A stretch of 64,000 nt of DNA, from positions 744,001 through 808,000 of the forward strand of contig NZ_AUBH01000001.1 in NCBI RefSeq assembly GCF_000429145.1, in the 5' to 3' direction. Shown in pieces: positions 27,876 to 37,294 of the stretch. This DNA comes from Aestuariibacter salexigens DSM 15300 (GTDB lineage Bacteria; Pseudomonadota; Gammaproteobacteria; Enterobacterales; Alteromonadaceae). Made by a program: the position numbers and the translations under genes. Under the pieces are notes generated by a model. The model was given only the letters and a program-made list of their open reading frames with translations, was not told where the DNA came from and did not search any database. Position 1 is the first letter of the stretch; each line of letters starts with the position of its first letter.

Positions 27876-29384
27876 ATGGCAGATCGCTCCGATGCGGCAC
27901 GTAAACAGATTGTAATTATTGGCGGTGGTACCGCAGGGTGGATGGCAGCAACATTAATGCAGCATCACCTTGGTCCGCAGGGCTTTGCGATCACCCTGAT
28001 TGAGTCTCCGCAGATAGGCATTATCGGCGTTGGTGAAGGATCGACGCCACAATTGAGACAGTTCTTCGATACCTTAGGCATTGCAGAATCAGAGTGGATG
28101 CCAGCGTGCAATGCCACTTATAAAAATGGCATTCGTTTTGAAGGATGGGGCCACAGAGCGGAATCTGATCACTATTTTCACCCCTTTCCATCCTTGCCAG
28201 ACAGACAGACGGCTGGTCTCTTTTTACAACACTGCTTTCAACGTCGCCAAGGCATTGATGTGCATGCCCATCCCGATGCCTTTTTTCTCGCAGCGCATCT
28301 GGCTGAGCATCGCCTCAGTCCGCTTTCACACGAAGGCCAATATCTAGGTGTCAGCTACGCCTATCATTTTGATTCGGCCTTATTAGGGCAATTTCTCGGC
28401 AAGATCGCGAGAAGCAGAGGCATTCGTCATATTCAGGCCAACGTGACCGAGGTGCAATGTCATACCAGCGGCGCGATTAGCGCCGTGCAGCTCGACAGCG
28501 GTGAAGACCTTCAGGCAGAACTGTTTGTTGACTGTTCAGGCTTTCGAGGGTTGCTGATCCAGCAGGCCCTACACGAGCCGTTTGTACCCTTTGCGGATAA
28601 TCTATTTAACGATTCGGCAATCGCCATTCCTTCTGCTGTAGAGCCCTGCCCCGGCACACAAACCAGTTCTGTTGCGATGCAGGCCGGCTGGCGCTGGCAT
28701 ATTCCGCTGACGTCACGGGTTGGTAACGGCTATGTATATAGCTCGTCATATATCAGTGCGGATCAGGCCGAGACCGAACTGCGTAGCGAACTTGGCCTTC
28801 TCGATAGCGACGTTGAGGCTCGTCATCTAAAAATGAAAGTAGGACGACTGGCCAATCATTGGGTGAAAAACTGTTTGGCGGTAGGATTATCTCAAGGATT
28901 TATCGAACCACTGGAAGCCACCGCCTTGCACCTGGTTCAGGAAACCATCAGCAGTTTCTGTAGTGCTTTTATTGCCGGTCAATGCAGTGCGTTGCACCGT
29001 GATGAATTTAACCAACGTATCAACGCCCGATTCGAAGGGATCCGTGACTATATCGTCTGTCATTACAAGGTGAATGGCAAAGAGGGTCAATACTGGCAGG
29101 ATAATCGCGACAACACCCTTCTGTCAGATAATCTGCAAGCGGTACTGGACAGCTGGCAGCGCGGTCAGGACATTACGCAAACCATTAACAGCCGCAACAT
29201 GGCACAATACTATCCGTCTGTGTCATGGCACTGTTTGCTGGCAGGCTATGGCGTTTTTCCCACTCCTAACTCACCACCACCAGCTAATGCGGTACAGTTA
29301 AAGCAGCAGGTTGCTCAGGCGATAGCTGAAATGGCGAAACGTTTTGCTCATCAGGCTGACGTGCTCATCGCAACGTCAGCCTGA
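27876..29384 (+). CDS. Tryptophan-halogenase-like flavoprotein (first copy)
   Basis: A 502-residue FAD-dependent protein of the tryptophan halogenase family. The FAD motif GGGTAGW is at 16-22, GVGEGSTP at 51-58, the catalytic-lysine position is Lys83 in ATYKNGIRFEGW, the halogenase signature WRWHIP is at 272-277, and the catalytic Glu position is Glu347 in GFIEPLEAT. The residue after this Glu is Ala where characterised enzymes (RebH, PrnA) have Ser. An AAGGAC motif precedes the ATG. Many proteins of this family sit beside TonB receptors in carbohydrate loci and their substrate is unknown, so halogenation of free tryptophan should not be assumed. It is transcribed away from the GH97 operon and shares the 171-bp regulatory gap with it. 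Confidence 0.88.
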   Translation: MADRSDAARKQIVIIGGGTAGWMAATLMQHHLGPQGFAITLIESPQIGIIGVGEGSTPQLRQFFDTLGIAESEWMPACNATYKNGIRFEGWGHRAESDHYFHPFPSLPDRQTAGLFLQHCFQRRQGIDVHAHPDAFFLAAHLAEHRLSPLSHEGQYLGVSYAYHFDSALLGQFLGKIARSRGIRHIQANVTEVQCHTSGAISAVQLDSGEDLQAELFVDCSGFRGLLIQQALHEPFVPFADNLFNDSAIAIPSAVEPCPGTQTSSVAMQAGWRWHIPLTSRVGNGYVYSSSYISADQAETELRSELGLLDSDVEARHLKMKVGRLANHWVKNCLAVGLSQGFIEPLEATALHLVQETISSFCSAFIAGQCSALHRDEFNQRINARFEGIRDYIVCHYKVNGKEGQYWQDNRDNTLLSDNLQAVLDSWQRGQDITQTINSRNMAQYYPSVSWHCLLAGYGVFPTPNSPPPANAVQLKQQVAQAIAEMAKRFAHQADVLIATSA

Positions 29385-29394
29385 ATTCGACACG

Positions 29395-31794
29395 TTATTT
29401 TACCGATACGGTAAGCGAATCCGTCCAGGATGTTGTTATACGCAAGGTGCCAGACTGACTATCCCATGCGGTTTGCCGCTGCACAGATGACATTACCTGA
29501 CCATTAATGGTGATGGCACCGGGCTGCTGTGCAAGGTTCTGAATGACGAGCGTAAGCTTACGCACATCAGGTGAACCTTGATAGCGACCTTCACGGTTAA
29601 AACTGAGAATAAGTTCAGAATCTGTCGCTGTTGCGCCCATCGATAAGGTTTCAAACTTGCCTTCGGCCAACGTATCCGGTGTTTTTCCGTCATCTTCTAA
29701 CATGGTGTACTCGGCGCGGCTGACGCTCTCATCATGATAATAGGTCACCGTCAGCTCGCGTGTGCTGTAATCATCAAGATGCTGTGTCGGCGCGATGCTT
29801 GGAATAAAGCTCCCTGCTCTGACCAGCACAGGCAAACGTTCGAGAGGTGCAGCCACAGTAACTGCCTGGGTACCCTGATAGCGTTCACCGGTCCAGTAGT
29901 CAAACCACACACCGCCGGGCAGCGGCATGCTTACTTCAGTTGCGGCCTGCTCTGTTACCGGTTTGACTAAAAACGCATCCCCCCACAGGAAGGCCTGCTT
30001 TTCTGCCAACAGCTCAGGGTTATTTTCATCTTCAAAAAACAGCGGACGCATTAATGGCATGCCCGATAAGCTGTTTTGCATACTTAAGCTGTAGTGATAC
30101 GGCATAAGCGCATAGCGAAGTTTGATATATCGGCGCACAATATCCTGCACGGAGGCGTCATGAAATACTGGCTCTGGCGCGATATGTTCCTGCGCATGAG
30201 GGCGAAACACCGGTTGGAACGCACCAAACTGTAACCAGCGGATGTAAAGTTCCGGGTCGAACACCTCGCCACCGGCAAAGCCTCCTAAATCGGAGTGGGT
30301 ATAGGCCAGTCCAAACAGACTCATTTGCAGTCCTAGTTCAACCTGCGGTTTTAAGCCGCCCCAGGAGCGGTCGACGTCACCGGTCCATGGGATCATGCCG
30401 TAACGCTGACTGCCAACGAAGCCGCTGCGCATCATCACAAATGGACGAGCATCAGGCTGCATGGCCAGCGTGCGCTCGTAAACCATTTGCGCCCACTTAT
30501 GTCCATAAGCATTGTGAATTTCATCACCGGTAACCGTGACGCCGTCCAACGTGTGAAGGCTATCAGCGGGATGTACTTCCGGTTCGCCCAAATCGCCCCA
30601 CCAGCCAGCAACGCCCTGCTCAGCAAGACGCTGGTAAAACGACCAGAACCAGTCATTGGCGCGCTCATCAAAAACATCAACCAGCCCGGTATTACCGAAA
30701 TAGAAATCAAACCGCCTCGGCTTGCCGGCGTGATCCTTGGCCAGCGCGCCGGCGTCCACTGCACTTTGCCAGGTTTTAGCATTGCTCAAAATAAAAGGCT
30801 CGGTGATCACCACGGTTTTTACGCCTTTTTCGCGCAAATCCCGCATCATGCCTGCCGGGTTTGGCCATGCCCCAATGTCCCAGTCCAGGTTACCCATATG
30901 GCCTTTGATATCCGGCCCGAACCAATATAAATCGAGCACCACGGCATCCAGCGGAAAGTCCTTATCGATAAAGCGCTGCACGGTATCGCGGGTTTCCTGC
31001 TCGCTGTGATAGCCAAAACGAGACGCAAAGTTACCCAGGGCCCAACGCGGTGGCAACGGCTGTTTGCCAGTCACGCGTACATAGTTTTCAATGAGCTTGG
31101 GGTAATCCTGACCGGCAATAACGATATAAGACGTACGTCCACCAACGGCCTCAAATTGCAACACATCGGGATCGGTATGGCCTAAATCCATAAATCCATT
31201 GGCTGAATTATCAAATATCAGCATGTATTTTTTATCGGACATCACCGCCGACAGGCTGTAATACATCTGACTTGATTCGGTGGTGTAGCCATAGTGCGCA
31301 CGGTTGTACAACGGCAGCCGATGGCCTCGTCGGTCCATACCCAATACGCGCTGACCGCCGCCCATGAGTTTTTCATTTTCATCCAGTCTGAAACGAAAGC
31401 CACGCACAGTGTCCTGCACAAATAACCCCACTTCTTCTGCCAGTAACAGTTGACCGCTCTGGTAATAGTCGATGCGCAAAGGAGATTTGTTGATCACCGC
31501 AGTCAGTTCAGGTGCCACAAAGGTCAGTGCCTTGTCATTTTCCTGCACTGATACGTCAGTAGATACGGGCTCACCCGCACGGGCAAACGACTGAATTTGT
31601 TTAACATTGTGCGACTGGTAAAACGCTTCCATCGCGCCTTCATGGAGCGCAGTTAACGTAAGGCGCCCTTCATCGGTGTTGATGACAAGTGCCTGACCAG
31701 TCAATTGATGGCTAACGTAGCTTGCTGCATGTGTCTGTAAACAAACTAAAGCGACTACCAGCAGCGCATAGCGTCTTATGGATGAAAAGCTCAT
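29395..31794 (-). CDS. GH31 alpha-glucosidase / alpha-transglucosylase, exported
   Basis: A 799-residue GH31 enzyme with a signal peptide (ending near THAAS, residues 22-25), an N-terminal beta-sandwich, a catalytic barrel and C-terminal beta-domains. The nucleophile is Asp401 in GWWGDLGEPEV and the acid/base is Asp473 in IPWTGDVDRSW. The GDLGEPE form and overall length recall the Cellvibrio oligosaccharide 4-alpha-glucosyltransferase Agd31B, which remodels maltodextrins. A plain alpha-glucosidase is the alternative. It starts 5 bp after the esterase stop and is the last gene of the GH13-esterase-GH31 operon. Confidence 0.9.
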   Translation of the reverse strand: MSFSSIRRYALLVVALVCLQTHAASYVSHQLTGQALVINTDEGRLTLTALHEGAMEAFYQSHNVKQIQSFARAGEPVSTDVSVQENDKALTFVAPELTAVINKSPLRIDYYQSGQLLLAEEVGLFVQDTVRGFRFRLDENEKLMGGGQRVLGMDRRGHRLPLYNRAHYGYTTESSQMYYSLSAVMSDKKYMLIFDNSANGFMDLGHTDPDVLQFEAVGGRTSYIVIAGQDYPKLIENYVRVTGKQPLPPRWALGNFASRFGYHSEQETRDTVQRFIDKDFPLDAVVLDLYWFGPDIKGHMGNLDWDIGAWPNPAGMMRDLREKGVKTVVITEPFILSNAKTWQSAVDAGALAKDHAGKPRRFDFYFGNTGLVDVFDERANDWFWSFYQRLAEQGVAGWWGDLGEPEVHPADSLHTLDGVTVTGDEIHNAYGHKWAQMVYERTLAMQPDARPFVMMRSGFVGSQRYGMIPWTGDVDRSWGGLKPQVELGLQMSLFGLAYTHSDLGGFAGGEVFDPELYIRWLQFGAFQPVFRPHAQEHIAPEPVFHDASVQDIVRRYIKLRYALMPYHYSLSMQNSLSGMPLMRPLFFEDENNPELLAEKQAFLWGDAFLVKPVTEQAATEVSMPLPGGVWFDYWTGERYQGTQAVTVAAPLERLPVLVRAGSFIPSIAPTQHLDDYSTRELTVTYYHDESVSRAEYTMLEDDGKTPDTLAEGKFETLSMGATATDSELILSFNREGRYQGSPDVRKLTLVIQNLAQQPGAITINGQVMSSVQRQTAWDSQSGTLRITTSWTDSLTVSVK

Positions 31795-31799
31795 GATGA

Positions 31800-32642
31800 T
31801 TATTGCCCGTTTTCGTTATTATTATTGAAAAGCCAACTGACCGCGGCGCCGAATTCATCGCGCCAGAACGCTTCATTGTGTTCAGCGCCCTGCACAATTT
31901 TACTGGTGAATTGCTGCTCGCTGATACCAGCTTTACGAAGCTGATCACGCATGCGAGTCAGCCCCTCTACCATACCTTCACCCTCTTCAGTTCCGACCAG
32001 CATAGCGAGTCTTGCATCCTTTGCCAGAGTTCGAGCCGCGGTAAAATCAAATACCGCGTCTGCGTACCAGTATGACGGCGAAAACACACCGGCTTTGGAA
32101 AACGTTTCAGGAAATGCGAACAGAGCAAAATGTGACATGAGTCCGCCCATCGAGCTGCCCATGATTGCGGTATGCTGCCGTGCGGCCAGTGTGCGATATT
32201 GCCTGTCAATCATGGGTTTTACCGTATCGACGATAAAGCGCATATACTGCATTCCTTCTGCCTCACCGAAGCGCGGATTGGTCCAGGGACTGAGCTCGTT
32301 CATACGCTTTTCCTGGCCGTTATCAATACCCACAACAATGAGTTTCAGGCTCTGCTCTGCAGCAAGCTTGTCCAGCGTCTCATCGATCTGCCATTCACCG
32401 GCATAAGCGGTTTTCGCATCAAACAGGTTCTGCCCATCATGCATGTACAGCACCGGATAAAGTTCTTCACTGTCGGCGTAACCCGGTGGCAGATACACTC
32501 TGATAATGCGTTCGCGTTCCAGTCCCGGCATAACAACAGGTTCATTAATGAGCACCGTGCCAGACGGTTTTTGCTGCGCGCTACTTAACGGGCTCAGGAG
32601 CACGCATAACAACAGCAGCGCGCTGAGGGATCTTATGTTCAC
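31800..32642 (-). CDS. Secreted esterase-family alpha/beta hydrolase
   Basis: A 280-residue exported hydrolase of the esterase D / enterochelin-esterase-like group. The signal peptide ends near SSAQQ (residue 22-24). The nucleophile is Ser164 in IMGSSMGGLMS, and the general base is probably the His in GAEHNEAFW near the C-terminus. LYMHDGQNLFD, VGIDNG and the R.NE(L)SPW segment are family features. The start is a GTG overlapping the upstream GH13 stop (GTGA), which implies translational coupling. In a glucan locus it might remove acyl groups from sugar or act on a siderophore-like ester, but the substrate is unknown. Confidence 0.85.
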   Translation of the reverse strand: MNIRSLSALLLLCVLLSPLSSAQQKPSGTVLINEPVVMPGLERERIIRVYLPPGYADSEELYPVLYMHDGQNLFDAKTAYAGEWQIDETLDKLAAEQSLKLIVVGIDNGQEKRMNELSPWTNPRFGEAEGMQYMRFIVDTVKPMIDRQYRTLAARQHTAIMGSSMGGLMSHFALFAFPETFSKAGVFSPSYWYADAVFDFTAARTLAKDARLAMLVGTEEGEGMVEGLTRMRDQLRKAGISEQQFTSKIVQGAEHNEAFWRDEFGAAVSWLFNNNNENGQ

Positions 32643-34558
32643 AGTGTCCAGGCTCGCGATGCCAGAGGTGCAAGCGAAACTGTCACTCGTCCAACGCCTT
32701 GCGATACGACCAGCGTGGCGTCACTGCCTTCCAGTTCGTCACGTAGTGGATATTGTCCGTCTTCAAGCATCCAGCGTGCAATAACATCGTCAGGCACTCG
32801 TAAATCAAAGGTGGCGCTGTTGGCGCTATCAAAGTTAATGACCACCAGCAAACGCGCATCGTCCTGCCAGCGCACAAAAGCAAACTGCTGGTCGCTGTAA
32901 TCAGTGCCTGACTGACGGTTTGCACTGTGAATACTTTGATAGTTGCCGGCCATAGCAGGGTGGTATGCAGCAACGTTCATGATGTTGATATAGTAGTCAC
33001 GCAGTGCGCTTTCCTGCTCGGTCAGCTGGCCACCGTCAAACTTGCCCTCGTTCATCCAGCGTTGATGGGCAGGCACTCCGGCATAATCAAAAATCGTGGT
33101 ACGAGTCGGATCGCCGAATCCGGTTTCTTCACTGCCATCCTCACCCACATCCTGCGCGAAATACAGCATCGTCGGCGCGCGGCTTATCAGCGCAGATGCC
33201 ACCATTGCAGGCTTGCCCTTATTCACATCGCCTGCAAAATCAGGGCTGGCGATGCGCTGTTCGTCATGGTTTTCCAGAAAATGCAGCATATGCTGTTCGA
33301 TATCCATGACCTTGTCATGCACAGACTCAAGCGCATCAGCACTACCACGGCCCTGCATGAGCGGCTTCAGCGTGTCGTAAAAACCCACCTTGTCATACAA
33401 ATAATCCATTTTGCCAAGATGCAGATAGTCACGATACAAATCCGGGTTATAAACCTCTGCCAGCAGGAACGCGTCCGGGTCCTTCATCTTGATAGATGAG
33501 TTTAAATAACTCCAGAACTCAACCGGCACCATTTCAGCCATATCGTAGCGAAAGCCGTTCACGCCTTTGTCCAGCCAGTAATGCACGATGTCGTGAAATT
33601 TATGCCAGCTATCCGGCAGGTCTTTATCAGCCCAGAATGCCGCATGTTCACGGTAGTCTTTATCAGCATAGTCGGCAGGCAAGCGGGGAAAATCATAGCT
33701 GCCGTCAGGCTTAACACCATAGTTAACTTTTACAGTTTCATACCAGTCGTGAAAATGCGGTTGTGCGGCACGGGAACCGTTACCCGTCCATTTCGCCGGG
33801 GATTCGTCGAACTGCCCGTCTGCCAGAGGATGGTTATCGCCACCCAAGGGTTGGTAGTCTCCCTCAGGTTCAGGTACCGCGAAAGATTCGCCAACAATGT
33901 AGTAAAAATTGTTGTCTCTGGCATATTCAACGCTGGTGTCATCGTTGGCACCGAAATCACTGACGCCGTCCGGCTTGCTTAATGATTCATAACGACGGGC
34001 AACATGATTAGGCACGATATCAATCAACACTTTCATGCCATGAGCGTGAGTGCGCTCTATCAGTGCTACAAACTCTTCAAGTCGACGAGCAGGGTCATCC
34101 GCCAGATCAGGATTCACATTGTAATAATCTTTAACGGCATAAGGTGAACCCGCGCGGCCTTTGACCACATCCGGATCGTCCAGACTGATACCATACTCCG
34201 TGTAATCGTTGATCACGGCATGATGAGGAATACCGGTGTACCAGACATGAGACACACCAAGCTGCTTGATGCCAGCCAGGGCTTCGTCAGTAAAGTCACT
34301 GAATTTGCCCACGCCATTTTGTTCAATGGTGCCCCACGGCGCGTTGGTACTATTGGTATTTCCAAACAGGCGCGTAAACACCTGATACACCACTGGCTTG
34401 CTATGCTTTTTATCTAGTTGCTCAGCAGCTGTCACATCACCCTCCTGTATTTTCGTATCAGAAGGAGCGTGTGGAGACGAGCAGGCAAACAATAGCGTGG
34501 AGGCGAGAATAACAGGTGCAAATACGTTAATCGGTCTGGTTGGCGTTACATTCAGCAT
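32639..34558 (-). CDS. GH13 alpha-amylase-family lipoprotein
   Basis: A 639-residue GH13 enzyme with a lipoprotein signal ending at Cys26 (LLFAC-SS). The catalytic residues are Asp339 in NGFRYDMAEMV, Glu368 in LLAEVYN, and Asp432 in LENHDEQR. A long insertion in the B domain (about residues 195-285, Gly/Asp/Pro-rich) separates it from the other GH13 enzymes of the locus. It probably acts on maltodextrins at the outer membrane; the product is not predictable. It heads the operon with the esterase (4-bp overlap) and the GH31 gene and lies behind a regulon operator that directly abuts the carbamoyltransferase module. Confidence 0.9.
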   Translation of the reverse strand: MLNVTPTRPINVFAPVILASTLLFACSSPHAPSDTKIQEGDVTAAEQLDKKHSKPVVYQVFTRLFGNTNSTNAPWGTIEQNGVGKFSDFTDEALAGIKQLGVSHVWYTGIPHHAVINDYTEYGISLDDPDVVKGRAGSPYAVKDYYNVNPDLADDPARRLEEFVALIERTHAHGMKVLIDIVPNHVARRYESLSKPDGVSDFGANDDTSVEYARDNNFYYIVGESFAVPEPEGDYQPLGGDNHPLADGQFDESPAKWTGNGSRAAQPHFHDWYETVKVNYGVKPDGSYDFPRLPADYADKDYREHAAFWADKDLPDSWHKFHDIVHYWLDKGVNGFRYDMAEMVPVEFWSYLNSSIKMKDPDAFLLAEVYNPDLYRDYLHLGKMDYLYDKVGFYDTLKPLMQGRGSADALESVHDKVMDIEQHMLHFLENHDEQRIASPDFAGDVNKGKPAMVASALISRAPTMLYFAQDVGEDGSEETGFGDPTRTTIFDYAGVPAHQRWMNEGKFDGGQLTEQESALRDYYINIMNVAAYHPAMAGNYQSIHSANRQSGTDYSDQQFAFVRWQDDARLLVVINFDSANSATFDLRVPDDVIARWMLEDGQYPLRDELEGSDATLVVSQGVGRVTVSLAPLASRAWTL

Positions 34559-34624
34559 AGAACACTCTTGAGTGGTCAGGTACCTGGATGTCCTGACCGA
34601 CCCGTAAAATTTGTCATGTCCGCT

Positions 34625-34673
34625 ATGTTAACGGTTGGTTAACAGAAACGTCAGCCTGTTGCATACGTATTCA
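34625..34673 (-). promoter_or_regulatory. Glucan-regulon operator plus promoter of the GH13-esterase-GH31 operon
   Basis: The operator TGCATACGTATTCA is at 34660-34673. On the minus strand a 5-bp gap leads to CTGACG (-35, 34654-34649), an 18-bp spacer and TAACAT (-10, 34630-34625). The spacer and -10 contain an inverted repeat GTTAAC-GGTTG-GTTAAC (34627-34643). The operator begins 2 bp from the stop codon of the DUF5989-type gene, with no terminator between. Confidence 0.65.
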
Positions 34674-34675
34674 CG

Positions 34676-34828
34676 CTAAAAAAGCGTGTAGATAAATGTC
34701 GCCAGTGAGGATTGTTGCGTGGCCACGACCAGTGCACCAAGCAGCGCCATAATGACAATAATAGGTAATAGCCAAAGCTTTTTTCGCACCCGTAAAAAGG
34801 CCCACAGATCCTGTAAAAATTCCACCAT
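34676..34828 (-). CDS. Small membrane protein, DUF5989 type
   Basis: A 50-residue frame that is easy to miss. It begins MVEFLQDLWAFLRVRKK, then has one strongly hydrophobic segment (about residues 19-36) and ends SSLATFIYTLF. This is the composition and placement of the DUF5989 proteins that accompany SxtJ and carbamoyltransferase genes in many bacteria. Its ATG overlaps the SxtJ stop codon (TAATG), so translation is coupled. A role as a small partner in a membrane complex with SxtJ is an inference. Confidence 0.82.
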   Translation of the reverse strand: MVEFLQDLWAFLRVRKKLWLLPIIVIMALLGALVVATQQSSLATFIYTLF

Positions 34829-35232
34829 TAAAAGGGACGCTCCAATTCTTGTTTAGTCTCACCCGGCTTACGTTCACCCCAGTTTGAATCAGGCTTTACC
34901 GGTGTTCTTCTATATTGCAGTTTACCCACCGCTCTGGCGAGTAAGCCAAATGGCGTGATCAGCAGAAAGAAAACGGCTGCCAGTATAATTCTAGTATTGA
35001 TCCAGCCTAACACGAGCGCAATCGCCATCCATGCCCGGTAAGGATAATAAATACCCCGTGGATAAACGACATGGAGTGACAGCATGACAACACTCACCGC
35101 AAACGGCCACAGCATGACTGAATGGCCGAACAACCAGGGTAACAATAGCGCGAATACCGCCGGGAAAGCCCAGCTCATCATTAATGCGAATTGCTTGAGC
35201 TCCTGCGTGTCATGACGAGTAATCGTTATCAT
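34828..35232 (-). CDS. SxtJ-family membrane protein
   Basis: A 134-residue protein with about three hydrophobic segments between residues 18 and 100 and a hydrophilic C-terminal tail (RRTPVKPDSNWGERKPG). It matches the SxtJ family, named from the saxitoxin cluster where it lies beside carbamoyltransferase SxtI; its function is unknown. The start overlaps the carbamoyltransferase stop (TGATG) and its stop overlaps the next start, so the three genes are one tightly coupled unit. Confidence 0.82.
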   Translation of the reverse strand: MITITRHDTQELKQFALMMSWAFPAVFALLLPWLFGHSVMLWPFAVSVVMLSLHVVYPRGIYYPYRAWMAIALVLGWINTRIILAAVFFLLITPFGLLARAVGKLQYRRTPVKPDSNWGERKPGETKQELERPF

Positions 35233-37115
35233 CAGTCTTCCTCAAAAGTGACAGCTTTCGCCCGCTCAATATCCGCTGCGCGCTGCTCGGCTTTCATCAA
35301 CACACAGTTGCCGACGACCAGTACGTCCATATCGGTCGCCCAAAAGCATCGTAAGGCATCGTCTACGCTGAGCACCGGTGGCTCGCCACGTACGTTAAAC
35401 GAAGTATTAATTAGTATGCCAAGCCCGGTGTGTTGCTTAAACGCTTCTATCAATGCATAGAAGCGAGAGTTGCGCTGACTATCCACTGTTTGCACCCGAG
35501 CTGAATAATCCACATGGGTTATTGCCGGTATATCGGACAGCGGTGACTCCAACATTGCCAGACCGGACACGCCCGCAGCTTTTGGCTGACGCCGCTTCTC
35601 ATCCACATCTGCCACCAGCAGCATATAAGGACTTGGCTTGTCGAGATTGAAGAAATTGCTGACATCCTGCTCTAACACCGCAGGAGCAAAAGGCCGGAAT
35701 GATTCACGCTGCTTAATTTTTAAATTCATCTGTCGCTGCATGCTGGCACTGCGTGGATCGCCGAGAATAGAACGATTGCCCAGCGCACGGGGACCAAACT
35801 CAGCGCGGCCCTGAAACCACCCTACTACCTGCTCATTCGCCAAAAGCTGCGCGACATGCGCAAACAAGGTGTCATCATTCAGATAATGAAATGGCACCTT
35901 TTGTAATTCAAGCTGCGCGACGACATCTTCGTTGCTGTAGCTCGGTCCCAGCTGTGCACCGCGCATACTATCTGGCAGTTCAGGTTGGCGCTGACCGTCA
36001 AAATAGCCATGCCACGCCATCAATGCCGCGCCCAGCGCGCCACCGGCATCACCCGCCGCGGGCTGGATCCAGATGTCCTCAAACGGCCCTTCTCGCAAGA
36101 TGCGCCCGTTCGCTACACAGTTAAGCGCCACACCGCCAGCCAGACACAAACGTGTCACGCCAGTTTGATTAAAGGCATGATGAGCCATCTTCAGTACCAC
36201 CTGCTCAGTGACCTCCTGAATCGAGCGAGCAATATCCATTTGCAGCTGAGTAGGTGCAGATGCGTCGTCAAATCGAGGATGACCAAACAGGCTTTCGAAC
36301 TTTTTATTGATCATCGAGGCGCCAGCCGAATAATCGAAGTAATCAAGGTTCAGAGCGAAGCTGCCATCCTCAAACAGCGTGATCAGATGTTCCAAAATAG
36401 TGTCGACAAATCGCGGCTCGCCGTAGGGCGCCAGCCCCATCAGCTTGTACTCGCCAGAATTTACCTTAAACCCACAGTAATAGGTAAACGCTGAATACAA
36501 CAGGCCGAGAGAATGTGGAAAATGTATTTCGGCTAGGGGTGTCAGCGTGTTGCCTTTGCCTAGCCACATTGACGAGGTTGCCCATTCCCCTACTCCATCC
36601 AGACTCAACACCACCGCCTGTTCAAATGGACTGGCAAAAAAAGCCGATGCGGCGTGAGACTGATGATGTTCGGTAAAAAGCAGTGTCGGCAGGCCTGGGC
36701 GTTTATCGCGCTTTTTCTCGGCTGCCACGCTGGTGCCGTTTTGCTCTGCACGTTGTTTGTGGACAAGTGCTCTTAGCTCACGGCGCAGCAGTGACTTGAA
36801 ATACAGTTTTTCTTTCAGCCATACCGGCATCGACCGTAAAAATGACTGAAAGCCAAACGGCGCATGGCCCAGATAGGTTTCCAGAAGTCGCTCAAATTTC
36901 AGCATAGGCTTGTCGTAAAAGACAATGGCATCGAGCTGCTCAAGGCAAAGATTCGCTTCACCCAGGCAATATTCAATGGCTTTGTCCGGAAACGACGGAT
37001 CGTGTTTAACCCGGGTAAACCGCTCTTGCTGAGCGGCAGCAACGATAGTGCCATCAATCACCAGCGCCGCAGCACTGTCATGGTAAAGTGCGGATATCCC
37101 TAAAATGGCGGTCAT
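35232..37115 (-). CDS. O-carbamoyltransferase (NodU/CmcH/TobZ family)
   Basis: A 627-residue enzyme that should make carbamoyl-adenylate from carbamoyl phosphate and ATP and transfer the carbamoyl group to a hydroxyl of an acceptor. The Kae1-like domain has His150 and His154 in EHHQSHAASAF and Asp173 in SLDGVGEW, with the same spacing as His114, His118 and Asp137 of TobZ, plus Asp356 in PAAGDAGGALGAAL. The C-terminal domain carries GRAEFGPRALGNRSILGDPR and NTSFNVRGEPPV. All expected key residues are present, so it is probably active. The acceptor is unknown. No antibiotic, Nod-factor or toxin genes are nearby; the partners are SxtJ, DUF5989 and divergent SGNH proteins. Confidence 0.92.
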   Translation of the reverse strand: MTAILGISALYHDSAAALVIDGTIVAAAQQERFTRVKHDPSFPDKAIEYCLGEANLCLEQLDAIVFYDKPMLKFERLLETYLGHAPFGFQSFLRSMPVWLKEKLYFKSLLRRELRALVHKQRAEQNGTSVAAEKKRDKRPGLPTLLFTEHHQSHAASAFFASPFEQAVVLSLDGVGEWATSSMWLGKGNTLTPLAEIHFPHSLGLLYSAFTYYCGFKVNSGEYKLMGLAPYGEPRFVDTILEHLITLFEDGSFALNLDYFDYSAGASMINKKFESLFGHPRFDDASAPTQLQMDIARSIQEVTEQVVLKMAHHAFNQTGVTRLCLAGGVALNCVANGRILREGPFEDIWIQPAAGDAGGALGAALMAWHGYFDGQRQPELPDSMRGAQLGPSYSNEDVVAQLELQKVPFHYLNDDTLFAHVAQLLANEQVVGWFQGRAEFGPRALGNRSILGDPRSASMQRQMNLKIKQRESFRPFAPAVLEQDVSNFFNLDKPSPYMLLVADVDEKRRQPKAAGVSGLAMLESPLSDIPAITHVDYSARVQTVDSQRNSRFYALIEAFKQHTGLGILINTSFNVRGEPPVLSVDDALRCFWATDMDVLVVGNCVLMKAEQRAADIERAKAVTFEED

Positions 37116-37294
37116 GAGTACTGCTTAGTGAAAAGACTGCTGGTAGGTCAAAAAGTGAAAGTATTGAACCAGAAAAGTCGCGTCAGTGGCAAGCACATGT
37201 CGAAACCCCAAAAAACTCTACTTGACCGGGCATGATGGAGTTTTCTAGTCTAGATGGCTGAATTTACTCAGGCCAGAAATTACCAACGCGTCGC

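Noticed and set aside
34671-34877. 68-codon minus-strand frame over the DUF5989-type gene
   Set aside because: It is a different frame from the 50-codon gene at 34676-34828, whose start is coupled to SxtJ and whose product has a clear membrane segment. The 68-codon product has no sensible features.
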